Shown here one piece after another: positions 1 through 7,643 of a stretch of 64,000 nucleotides of DNA. The notes below the pieces were generated by a model. The model was not told the DNA's origin. It ran no database searches and saw only the letters and a program-made list of their open reading frames with translations. Source of the stretch: Streptomyces glaucescens (GTDB taxonomy: Bacteria > Actinomycetota > Actinomycetes > Streptomycetales > Streptomycetaceae); contig NZ_CP009438.1 of NCBI RefSeq assembly GCF_000761215.1, forward strand, positions 3,675,001-3,739,000, given 5' to 3'. A program made the translations under genes and the position numbers. Within the stretch, counting starts at the first letter, position 1; the number at the start of each line of letters is the position of its first letter.

Positions 1-232
1 CCGCGGGCTCATCCTGCACCGCCGGAGCTTTCGATCATCAAGGATGCCCAAGACAATCAGTATCCGGTATTAGACCCCGTTTCCAGGGCTTGTCCCAGAG
101 TGCAGGGCAGATTGCCCACGTGTTACTCACCCGTTCGCCACTAATCCCCACCGAAGTGGTTCATCGTTCGACTTGCATGTGTTAAGCACGCCGCCAGCGT
201 TCGTCCTGAGCCAGGATCAAACTCTCCGTGAA
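1..232 (-). rRNA. rrs: 16S ribosomal RNA, 5' end (partial)
   Basis: Read on the minus strand, the segment begins near 232 with the universal 16S start (AGAGTTTGATCCTGGCTCAG) and continues with the GACGAACGCTGGCGGCGTGC block. Only about 230 nt of the 5' domain are present; the gene runs off the left edge. The V1/V2 sequence is of high-GC actinobacterial type. The exact 5' nucleotide is uncertain by a few bases because the mature end is made by processing. Confidence 0.98.
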
Positions 233-478
233 TGTTTACCGGTACTCCGGTCGACACCACGAGAGCGGTGCGAGAGGAGGAATAGTCCCCTCGCACACAG
301 CGTCCTCGCTGTGTTTTTTTCAAAGGAACCTCGACCATCGGTTGTCCGATGGACGGGGTATCAACATATCTGGCGTTGACTTTTGGCACGCTGTTGAGTT
401 CTCAAGGAACGGACGCTTCCTTTGTACTCACCCTCTCGGGCTTTCCTCCGGGCGCTTCCCTTCGGTCTTGCGTTTCCG
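233..478 (-). promoter_or_regulatory. rRNA operon leader with processing and antitermination elements
   Basis: This untranslated leader lies between the rrn promoters and 16S. Read on the minus strand it carries the conserved actinobacterial leader block TTGAGAACTCAACAGCGTGC, near 380-405. Nearer 16S there is a short hairpin built on CACAGCG/CGCTGTG (about 297-316). Such leaders supply the boxA/RNase III processing context of the rRNA precursor. There is no credible coding sequence in the stretch. Confidence 0.75.
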
Positions 479-589
479 ACTCTATCAGATCTTTTTCCGA
501 TCCGATTTCCTCGGTGCTTTCCAGGTTCCCGCTTCCGCGTTTCCCTTTCCGGCGGTTCCGACTCTATCAGATCCTTTCGGGCCTGACCC
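479..589 (-). promoter_or_regulatory. two rrn promoters sharing the TAGAGT -10 box
   Basis: The block GATCTGATAGAGTCGGAA occurs almost unchanged twice on the minus strand, placing TAGAGT -10 boxes at 479-484 and 561-566. The upstream copy has GGGTCA 17 bp away (584-589) as a poor -35; the other has only AATCGG. Repeated promoters with weak -35 boxes are typical of Streptomyces rrn operons, which usually have about four. Confidence 0.6.
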
Positions 590-640
590 CCAGTCAGCGG
601 GGCTTGTCCTCGCGGCCGTTGGGCCGTTCCGACGTCTCAA

Positions 641-670
641 ACTTTAGCGGATCCTGTCGGCGATTCCCAA
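641..670 (-). promoter_or_regulatory. rrn promoter, TTGGGA-N18-TAAAGT
   Basis: On the minus strand TTGGGA (665-670) and TAAAGT (641-646) are separated by 18 bp. Both are good matches to the housekeeping sigma consensus. The site sits between the distal promoter at 813-841 and the two proximal copies. Confidence 0.65.
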
Positions 671-812
671 TCGGGCCGCCGCACCCCGAATCGAATTGAA
701 TTCGGGCACGCCGAAATCAACCCCGTCGGGAGATCGTGCTGGTGGTTTGAGTGCCGCTCGCGCGGCGGAAGTGCCATCGCAGAACCGTTCCGGCTCCGTG
801 ACAACCCGAAGA

Positions 813-841
813 ACCTTACGGATCCGGCAGGGGGGTGTCAA
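813..841 (-). promoter_or_regulatory. distal rrn promoter, TTGACA-N17-TAAGGT
   Basis: On the minus strand a perfect TTGACA -35 (836-841) is spaced 17 bp from TAAGGT (813-818). This is the best housekeeping promoter in the window and reads toward 16S. It lies only about 40 bp beyond the end of the MarR gene, which is transcribed in the same direction. Confidence 0.75.
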
Positions 842-883
842 GCGGTCCCTGTCAAGATCTTTTGCGTCCGCCCGGTGACCGGG

Positions 884-1432
884 TCAGTCCAGGTCGGAGA
901 GGCGTCCGCCGGCGTCCGGCTGGGCGTGCTCCACCCGGCGCAGCAGCCGGGTCAGGACCTCGCCGAGGACGCCGCGCTCCACGGGCGTGAGGTCCTGGAG
1001 CAGGTCCTCCTCGAAGACGGTGGCGAGACGCATGGCCTCCAGCCACTTCTCCCGGCCCTCGGGCGTCAGCTCCACGATCACCCGTACGCGGTTGTTCTCG
1101 TCCCTCTCCCGGGTGACCAGGCCCTCGGTGACCATGCGGTCGATCCGGTGGGTCATGGCGGCCGGGGTGAGACCGAGGCGCTTGGCCAGGTCGCCCGGAC
1201 CCATGCGGTACGGGGCGCCCGAGAGGACGAGGGCCTTGAGGACCTCCCACTCGGCGTTGCTGATGCCGAGGGCGGCGGTCTGGCGGCCGTAGGCGACGTT
1301 CATGCGGCGGTTCAGCCGGGACAAGGCCGAAACGATCTTCTCGACCTGGGGGTCGAGGTCCTGGAACTCGCGCTGGTAGGCGGCGATCTGCTCTTCGAGG
1401 GTCGGCTCGCTGACGCCGGGGGTGTCGCCCAT
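884..1432 (-). CDS. MarR-family transcriptional regulator
   Basis: A 182-residue winged-helix regulator. The helix-turn-helix occupies about residues 77-101 and the basic wing (RERDENNRVRV) about 108-118, with flanking dimerisation helices (15-50, 125-170), the usual MarR size and layout. It is divergent from the MFS transporter at 1553 and presumably represses it, responding to a small-molecule ligand. The ATG is preceded at 6 nt by GATACT (1439-1444), so the transcript may be leaderless. Palindromic CTTCGAAG-type sites fill the shared intergenic region. Family assignment is firm; ligand unknown. Confidence 0.9.
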   Translation of the reverse strand: MGDTPGVSEPTLEEQIAAYQREFQDLDPQVEKIVSALSRLNRRMNVAYGRQTAALGISNAEWEVLKALVLSGAPYRMGPGDLAKRLGLTPAAMTHRIDRMVTEGLVTRERDENNRVRVIVELTPEGREKWLEAMRLATVFEEDLLQDLTPVERGVLGEVLTRLLRRVEHAQPDAGGRLSDLD

Positions 1433-1468
1433 GAGCCGAGTATCGCACGGAACCGCTTGGCATCGAAG

Positions 1469-1527
1469 TCCTTCGGCATGTACTCTTTAGCTTCGAAGTT
1501 TAGGCTTGAAGCCTTCACTCCTAATGT
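1469..1527. promoter_or_regulatory. probable MarR operator array and MFS promoter
   Basis: The gap between the divergent MarR and MFS genes holds CTTCGAAG (1491-1498, perfect palindrome), AGGCTTGAAGCCT (1502-1514, perfect palindrome about one G) and a weaker copy GCATCGAAGTC near 1470. The first two form direct repeats TTTAGCTTCGAAG / TTTAGGCTTGAAG. A candidate MFS promoter is TTTAGG (1499-1504)-N17-TAATGT (1522-1527), overlapping the second palindrome, as expected for repression. Confidence 0.55.
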
Positions 1528-1552
1528 TTCCTGCTACTCGAGAGAGGTGAAC

Positions 1553-2839
1553 GTGACCAGGGCGATGGGCGCTGCGATGCGCCGGATCCACGTGGGCAAC
1601 GCACTCAGCGCGTTCGGGCTCGGCTTCACCGTCCCCTACCTGTACGTCTATGTGGCGCAGGTGCGAGGGCTCGGTGCGGTGACGGCGGGGATGGTGCTCG
1701 CCGTCTTCGCCGTGGCGGCGCTGATGGTGCTGCCGTTCGCCGGCCGGGCGATCGTGCGGCAGGGCCCGCTTCCGGTGCTGCAGACCGCCCTGGTCACGGC
1801 CGCCGTAGGGGCGCTGGGGCTCGGCCTCGCGGGCGGCGCGGTCACCGTGCTGCTGACGGCCGCGCTCCTCGGGGCCGGGCAGGCCGTGATGCAGCCGGCG
1901 CTGGCGACGATGATCGTGGACTGCTCGTCGGCGGAGACGCGGTCGCGGGCGTTCGCGATGCAGTTCTTCCTGCAGAACCTCGGCCTGGGCGTCGGTGGTC
2001 TGATCGGCGGCCACCTCGTCGACACCACGCGGGTCTCGTCGTTCACCCTGCTCTTCGCGATCGAGGCGGCGATGTTCCTGCTGCTCGTCGTGGTGATGGC
2101 GACGGTGCGGATGCCGCACTCGCCGCGGATCGAGGGCGCTCCGGCGCAGTCCGCCAAGGGCGGCTGGAAGCAGCTCCTGGGCAACCGCGCGATGGTGCAG
2201 CTGTCCGTGCTCGGCTTCGTGCTGTTCTTCGCCTGCTACGGGCAGTTCGAGTCGGGGCTCAGCGCGTACGGCGTGGAGGCCGCCGGGATATCGACGTCCA
2301 CGCTCGGGACGGCGCTGGCCGCCAACACCGCGATGATCGTCGTCGCCCAGTTCGCCGTACTGCGGTTCGTGGAGCGGCGGCGTCGTTCCCGGGTGATCGC
2401 CGCCGTCGGGCTGATCTGGGCCGTGGCCTGGCTGGCGGCCGGGTACGCGGGGCTGGGGCACGGCAGCGAGGAGATGGCCACGGCCGCGTTCGTGTCGACG
2501 TACGCGCTGTTCGGGCTGGGTGAGGCGATGCTGTCCCCGACCGTGGCCCCGCTGGTCGCCGATCTGGCGCCGGAGGGGCTGGCCGGGCAGTACAACTCGG
2601 CGTTCGCCCTGGTGAAGCAGCTGGCGCTGGCGGTCGGTCCCGCGGTGGGCGGGCCCATGGGGGCCTCGCTGCACGGGCCGTACATCGTGACGTTCCTGCT
2701 GTTCTCGCTCGGCATCAGCGTCCTGGCGATACGCCTGGGCCGCCGGCTGACCGAGGCGCAGGACCAGCCGTGGCGGGCCCGCAACCGGGTCATCGCCCGC
2801 GGTGGGCCCGCTGCGGAGCCGGTGTCCGCCGAGGCGTGA
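1553..2839 (+). CDS. MFS transporter, probable drug/metabolite efflux
   Basis: About 428 residues with twelve predicted membrane spans in two six-helix halves and a long cytoplasmic loop (near residues 190-205). The loop after TM2 carries a motif-A-like GRAIVRQG segment, as in proton-coupled drug exporters. I chose GTG 1553 because GAGAGGTG lies just upstream; the frame stays open far upstream, but that is the antisense of the MarR gene. The divergent MarR gene and its operator palindromes suggest substrate-induced efflux. Substrate not predictable. Confidence 0.88.
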   Translation: MTRAMGAAMRRIHVGNALSAFGLGFTVPYLYVYVAQVRGLGAVTAGMVLAVFAVAALMVLPFAGRAIVRQGPLPVLQTALVTAAVGALGLGLAGGAVTVLLTAALLGAGQAVMQPALATMIVDCSSAETRSRAFAMQFFLQNLGLGVGGLIGGHLVDTTRVSSFTLLFAIEAAMFLLLVVVMATVRMPHSPRIEGAPAQSAKGGWKQLLGNRAMVQLSVLGFVLFFACYGQFESGLSAYGVEAAGISTSTLGTALAANTAMIVVAQFAVLRFVERRRRSRVIAAVGLIWAVAWLAAGYAGLGHGSEEMATAAFVSTYALFGLGEAMLSPTVAPLVADLAPEGLAGQYNSAFALVKQLALAVGPAVGGPMGASLHGPYIVTFLLFSLGISVLAIRLGRRLTEAQDQPWRARNRVIARGGPAAEPVSAEA

Positions 2840-2919
2840 CCCCGCGGAGGGGGTGCGGCCTTCTCACCCCCTCGGCCTCTCACCGCCCCGTCCTCTGCTC
2901 CTGGTCCTCCCCCGTCCGC

Positions 2920-4590
2920 TCAGCCCTTCGCCTTCTTCTCACCCCTCGGCAGGGCGAACTCGCACCACACCGCCTTGCCGCCGCCCGGGGTCCGGCGGCA
3001 GCCCCAGTTCGAGGCGATGGTCGCGACGATGGCGATGCCCCGGCCGGACTCGTCACCGGGCTCCGCGCGACGGCGGCGGGGGAGGTGGTCGTCTCCGTCG
3101 GTGACCTCGATGATCAGACGGCGGTCGGTGCGGCGCAGGCGCAGGCGCATGGGCGGGGTGCCGTGCTGGAGCGAGTTGGCGACCAGTTCGCTGGCGGCCA
3201 GGACGCCCAGGTCGTGCAGGTCCGCCGGGAAGCGCCAGCTGGTGAGGACGCCGGAGGCGAAGGCCCGGGCGCGGGGGGCCGCCTCGATGCCGCCGAGCAG
3301 TTCCAGCGCGGCGTTGCGGAAGAGCTCGGCGGCCGGGCCCGTGCGGGCCGGGTGCTGGAGGACGAGGACGGCCACGTCGTCGTCGTGGTCGGCGGTGACG
3401 CCGGCGGACCGGACCAGTCGGTCGCAGACCACCTGGGGGGTGCCGGTGGCACCGGCCAGGGCGCGTTCCAGGGCGGCGATGCCCTCGTCCAGGTCGGCGT
3501 CGCGCCGTTCGACCAGGCCGTCCGTGTAGAGGACGGCGGTGGAGCCGGGGCCCAGGGCGATGGAGCCCGAGGAGTGCATCCAGCCGCCGGTGCCGAGCGG
3601 CGGGCCGGTGGGTTCGTCGGCGCGCCGCACGGTGCCGCTCTCGTCGCGGACCAGGATCGGCAGGTGGCCGGCCGACGCATAGACCAGCCGGCCCTCGTTG
3701 GGGTCGTGGACGGCGTAGACGCAGGTGGCGATCTGGTGGGCGTCGATCTCGGTGGCGAGGCCGTCGAGGAGCTGCAGGACCTCGTGCGGGGGCAGGTCCA
3801 GGCGGGCGTAGGCGCGTACCGCGGTGCGCAGCTGGCCCATGACGGCTGCCGCGCGGACGCCGCGGCCCATGACGTCGCCGATGACGAGGGCGGTGCGGCC
3901 GCCGCCGAGGGTGATCACGTCGTACCAGTCGCCGCCGACGGCCGCCTCGGTGCCGCCCGGGTGGTAGGTGGCGGCGATGCGCAGGTCGTCCGGCTCCTCG
4001 AGTTCCTGGGGGAGCAGGGAGCGCTGGAGGGTGACGGCGGTCTCGCGCTGGCGGCGTTCGCTGGCCCGCAGGCGTTCCGCGGCCTCCGCGTGGTCGGTGA
4101 CGTCGGTGGCGAAGACGAGCACCCCGCCACCGCTGCGGTCGCCCTCGCGGACGGCCGGGGTGCAGGTGAAGGTGTAGGAGCGGCCGTCGACGGCCTTGCG
4201 GGACTTCAGGGTCCGGGGCTTGCCGCTGCGCAGGACCTGGTCGAGCAGCGGCAGCAGGCCCAGCTCCCGCAGTTCGGGCAGGGCGTCGCGGGCGGGAGCG
4301 CCGGGCGGGCGGGCCCCGAAGGCGGCGGCGTAGGCCTCGTTGACGTACGCCAGCCGGTGGTCGGTGCCGTGGACGAGGGCGACCAGGGCGGGCACCCGGT
4401 CCAGGACCTCGCGCCCCGGCAGCTCGTCGACGGCGGGGACCGGCGGCTCGTCGGTGAGGTGCTCGGCGCGGGCCGCGGGGACGGCGCCCCGGCCCTCGCC
4501 CCGCCGGTCCGGGGCGGCCGTGGGTTCGGACCGCGCTGCGGCGCGGCGCTGCGTTCCGGGGAGCCGGGCGCTCCAGCGCGTGAAGTTCAC
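2920..4590 (-). CDS. PAS-SpoIIE phosphatase-HATPase signalling protein
   Basis: 556 residues. A PAS-like sensor (about 58-165) is followed by a PP2C/SpoIIE serine phosphatase domain (about 190-405) with the metal-ligand motifs VGGDWYDV and GDVMGRG. A C-terminal anti-sigma-type HATPase_c/RsbW domain (about 430-550) keeps an N-box (ELVANSLQHG) and a GRGIAIV segment. Proteins of this layout in Streptomyces are thought to act in partner-switching control of alternative sigma factors, dephosphorylating anti-anti-sigma proteins while the kinase module opposes them. No membrane span is visible, so it is probably cytosolic. The GTG start has AAGGA close upstream. The partner is unknown. Confidence 0.88.
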   Translation of the reverse strand: MNFTRWSARLPGTQRRAAARSEPTAAPDRRGEGRGAVPAARAEHLTDEPPVPAVDELPGREVLDRVPALVALVHGTDHRLAYVNEAYAAAFGARPPGAPARDALPELRELGLLPLLDQVLRSGKPRTLKSRKAVDGRSYTFTCTPAVREGDRSGGGVLVFATDVTDHAEAAERLRASERRQRETAVTLQRSLLPQELEEPDDLRIAATYHPGGTEAAVGGDWYDVITLGGGRTALVIGDVMGRGVRAAAVMGQLRTAVRAYARLDLPPHEVLQLLDGLATEIDAHQIATCVYAVHDPNEGRLVYASAGHLPILVRDESGTVRRADEPTGPPLGTGGWMHSSGSIALGPGSTAVLYTDGLVERRDADLDEGIAALERALAGATGTPQVVCDRLVRSAGVTADHDDDVAVLVLQHPARTGPAAELFRNAALELLGGIEAAPRARAFASGVLTSWRFPADLHDLGVLAASELVANSLQHGTPPMRLRLRRTDRRLIIEVTDGDDHLPRRRRAEPGDESGRGIAIVATIASNWGCRRTPGGGKAVWCEFALPRGEKKAKG

Positions 4591-4834
4591 GAATCCTTGC
4601 CTCGTGTCGTCGTCGTCGGCCGGCTCCGGGCCCGGCCCGGTCCTTCGGGGGCGGCGCGGTGGTGACCGCGGGGGGCCACCGCCCCCGGGAAGTGCAGCAC
4701 TGGGTAAGCCTCGTGGGTTCGGCGGGCAGGGTGGGCGGACGCCCGCCCTGTCGGCGTGGACCAGTCTGGCAGTGTGACGGGCCGGACCGACATCCGTCAG
4801 ACGCCGCGACGGCCCGCGGAGTTCCTGGCTTCGG

Positions 4835-6196
4835 TCAGGACGACCCCTTCGGGTCGTGCGGAGGTTTTCCCCCGGCCGCGAGTTCGAACTCCGCTCGTGG
4901 GTGTTCGAGTGAACCGAGCGAGACGATCTCCCGTTTGAAGAGGCCCGCGAGGGCCCATTCGGCCAGGACCCGTGCCTTGCGGTTGAAGGTGGGGACGCGG
5001 CTGAGGTGGTACGCGCGGTGCATGAACCAGGCGGGGTAGCCCTTGAGCTTGCGCCCGTAGACGTGGGCGACGCCCTTGTGCAGGCCGAGGGAGGCGACGG
5101 AGCCGGCGTACCGGTGGGAGTACGTCCGCAGGGGCTCCCCGCGTAGGGAGCGCGCGATGTTGTCGCCGAGGACCCGGGCCTGGCGGACGGCGTGCTGGGC
5201 GTTGGGGGCGCAGTCGGTGCCCGGGGCGGTGACGTCGGGGACGGCGGCGGCGTCGCCCGCCGCCCACGCGTGCGCGTGGCCCTCGACGGTCAGTTCTGCG
5301 GTGCAGCGCAGCCGGCCGCGCTCGGTGCGGGGCAGGTCGGTGGCGTCGAGGACCGGGTGCGGTTTGACGCCGGCCGTCCAGACGACCGTGCGGGTCGGGA
5401 ACCGCTGGCCGTCGCTGAGCACGGCGATCCGGTCGGCGCAGGACTCCAGGCGGGTGCCGAGGAGGACCTGGACGTTGCGGCGGCGCAGTTCGGTGACCGT
5501 GTAGCGGCCCATCTCCTCGCCGACCTCCGGCAGGATGCGGTCCGAGGCCTCGACGAGGATCCACTTCAGGTCGTCGGGGGTGAGGTTGTGGTAGTACCGC
5601 GCGGTGTAGCGGGCCATGTCCTCCAGCTCGCCGAGCGCCTCCACGCCGGCGTAGCCGCCGCCGACGAAGACGAAGGTGAGGGCGGCGTCGCGGATCGCCG
5701 GGTCGCGGGTGGAGGAGGCGATGTCCATCTGCTCGATGACGTGGTTGCGCAGCCCGATGGCCTCCTCGACGGTCTTGAAGCCGATGCCGTGGTCGGCGAG
5801 GCCGGGGACGGGGAGCGTGCGCGAGACGGAGCCGGGGGCGAGGACCAGTTCGTCGTAGGGCAGTTCCTCGGGGGGCGCGCCCCGTTCCTCGGTGGCGAGG
5901 GTGGTGATGGTGGCGGTGCGCTCGGCGTGGCGGACGGACCGCGCCTCGCCGACGACGACCCGGCAGTGCGGCAGGACGCGGCGCAGCGGGACGACGACGT
6001 GGCGGGGGGAGAGGGAGCCGGCGGCCGCTTCGGGCAGGAACGGCTGGTACGTCATGTACGGCTCCGGGGTGACGACCGTGATCTCCGCCTCGCCCCGGCG
6101 CAGTTCCCGTCTCAGGTTCCGCTGGAGGCGCAGGGCCGTGTACATCCCGACGTAGCCGCCGCCGACAACGAGAATGCGCGCACGTTCCTTCACCAT
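4835..6196 (-). CDS. ndh: type II NADH dehydrogenase (NDH-2)
   Basis: About 453 residues of a single-subunit flavoenzyme passing electrons from NADH to menaquinone without pumping protons. It has two Rossmann motifs: GGGYVG near the N terminus (FAD) and VFVGGGYAGVEALGE near residue 175 (NADH). The conserved WTAGVKPHP and AWAAGDAA segments are typical of NDH-2. The C-terminal third carries amphipathic helices that attach such enzymes to the inner membrane face. I prefer the ATG at 6196 (MVKERARILVVGGG); a GTG at 6229 would add 11 basic residues. Neither start has a strong ribosome-binding site. Confidence 0.9.
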   Translation of the reverse strand: MVKERARILVVGGGYVGMYTALRLQRNLRRELRRGEAEITVVTPEPYMTYQPFLPEAAAGSLSPRHVVVPLRRVLPHCRVVVGEARSVRHAERTATITTLATEERGAPPEELPYDELVLAPGSVSRTLPVPGLADHGIGFKTVEEAIGLRNHVIEQMDIASSTRDPAIRDAALTFVFVGGGYAGVEALGELEDMARYTARYYHNLTPDDLKWILVEASDRILPEVGEEMGRYTVTELRRRNVQVLLGTRLESCADRIAVLSDGQRFPTRTVVWTAGVKPHPVLDATDLPRTERGRLRCTAELTVEGHAHAWAAGDAAAVPDVTAPGTDCAPNAQHAVRQARVLGDNIARSLRGEPLRTYSHRYAGSVASLGLHKGVAHVYGRKLKGYPAWFMHRAYHLSRVPTFNRKARVLAEWALAGLFKREIVSLGSLEHPRAEFELAAGGKPPHDPKGSS

Positions 6197-6589
6197 CCCA
6201 TGACGCACCCGGCGCCTGCGTTTGTCCACAGCCCCGGCAATTTGTGTGACGGCGCGGCCGGTACGCGCGGGGTTGGCCGAATCACCGGTGTGCGGGGAAG
6301 CGCCCCTGGTCAGGGCGCGAGAGGGGGGTGACCCGGGGGGATGTAATCGGGACGTATACGACCCGTGCTCCGATCGGGGGGCGCTCCGTGCGGAACCTGC
6401 CCCTTCTGAATTGACTGTCTCTCAACTATGTTCGTCTCTCGACGGGGTGTAGGGGGGTGCTGCCTCTCGGGTCCGCGACGGGCGGGCTCGACCGGCTGGC
6501 TCGGGACACGAGCCGGTTCCGCCCGCCGCTCCGGCAGCCAATGGCGGGGAGAGTCTCCGGGGGGAGACGTCATTACCGGGGGATTTCTT
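6197..6589. promoter_or_regulatory. intergenic region between ndh and atrA
   Basis: About 390 bp between divergent genes with no convincing coding sequence; the frame that enters atrA from upstream lacks a supported start. A lower-GC patch (about 6400-6440) contains TTGACT and TATGTT, but their spacing is too short for one housekeeping promoter. I could not identify a convincing AtrA-type inverted site by eye. Confidence 0.4.
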
Positions 6590-7342
6590 ATGCACATTCA
6601 GGACTCTCGTTGGTCTTCCGCGTCGGCCATCGCACCCGGCGGCGCGGTCGGAGCGGCGGTGGGCAACGGACGCGGGGACGGTGCGCGGACCACACCGCTG
6701 CGCGTGGACGCACAGCGCAATCTCGAGCACGTACTGCGCGCGGCGCGCGAGGTCTTCGGCGAGCTGGGTTACGGCGCGCCGATGGAGGACGTGGCGCGGC
6801 GCGCCCGGGTGGGCGTCGGCACGGTGTACCGGCGCTTCCCGAGCAAGGACGTCCTGGTCCGGCGGATAGCCGAGGAGGAGACCTCCCGGCTGACCGACCA
6901 GGCACGGGCGGCGCTCGGGCAGGAGGACGAGCCGTGGTCGGCCCTGTCCCGCTTCCTGCGGACGTCGGTGGCCTCGGGCGCCGGGCGGCTGCTGCCGCCT
7001 CAGGTGCTGCGGGTCGGCGTCGCGGAGGACGGCGGCGCGGGGCCGGACGAGGCGCGGGTCCCGCAGCAGCGGACCCAGCCGGGCGGCGGCGAGCTGCGGC
7101 TGGTGCCGGAGCAGTCGGCCGCCGTGGACGACGCGGGCGCGGCGGCGCTGCTCGACGTGGTGGGCCAGCTCGTGGAGCGGGCCCGCGCGGCGGGCGAGCT
7201 GCGGCCGGACGTGTCGGTGTCGGACGTCCTGCTGGTGATCGCGACGGCGGCACCCTCGCTGCCGGACGCGGCGCAGCAGGCGGCGGCCTCGGCGCGGCTG
7301 CTCGACATCCTGCTGGAGGGGCTGCGGTCGCGGCCGGTGTGA
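6590..7342 (+). CDS. atrA: TetR-family regulator, AtrA orthologue
   Basis: 250 residues. The TetR helix-turn-helix lies at about 46-92 (MEDVARRARVGVGTVYRRFPSK core); the variable C-terminal part forms the ligand and dimer domain. Sequence and position next to ndh and an ECF sigma gene match AtrA (SCO4118 in S. coelicolor, from memory), known to activate actII-ORF4, to act on other antibiotic-cluster regulators and to link N-acetylglucosamine metabolism with secondary metabolism. ATG 6590 has GGGGG about 9 nt upstream. About 30 Gly/Ala-rich residues precede the DNA-binding domain. Confidence 0.85.
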   Translation: MHIQDSRWSSASAIAPGGAVGAAVGNGRGDGARTTPLRVDAQRNLEHVLRAAREVFGELGYGAPMEDVARRARVGVGTVYRRFPSKDVLVRRIAEEETSRLTDQARAALGQEDEPWSALSRFLRTSVASGAGRLLPPQVLRVGVAEDGGAGPDEARVPQQRTQPGGGELRLVPEQSAAVDDAGAAALLDVVGQLVERARAAGELRPDVSVSDVLLVIATAAPSLPDAAQQAAASARLLDILLEGLRSRPV

Positions 7343-7643
7343 CGGCCGCCTCCGTCGGCTCGACGAGGTGAGGGGCGTGGGTGCCGTGGTGCCCGCGCCC
7401 TTTCTCGTTCCTCCGTGCGTCCGGTGCGGGCGGCTCCGGTTCCTCGCGGCCGGCCGCACCGACCGAACGGCGGCTTCCGTGACGGCGGTCGAGGCCCTCG
7501 AACGGGTGACGGCCGGTGCCGGGCCGTGGCACGTCCCCTCGGACGAGTGGATGACGAGCGCTGCCGGGGCGCCGCCGGGAACCGGTGTGGCACTCTGACC
7601 CGGTGGTCGGGACGGGTCGGGCTGGCGGCGGGGGCTTTCCGCG
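7343..7643. other. atrA-sigma gene intergenic stretch
   Basis: About 300 bp between two co-directional genes. A 76-codon frame (7368-7598) is open but has no ribosome-binding site, is unlike any family I recognise and is most likely spurious. I see no strong terminator hairpin or clear promoter here. Confidence 0.35.

Noticed and set aside
7368..7598. 76-codon open frame between atrA and the sigma gene
   Set aside because: No ribosome-binding site, no family resemblance and overlapping open frames in other phases; most likely spurious.
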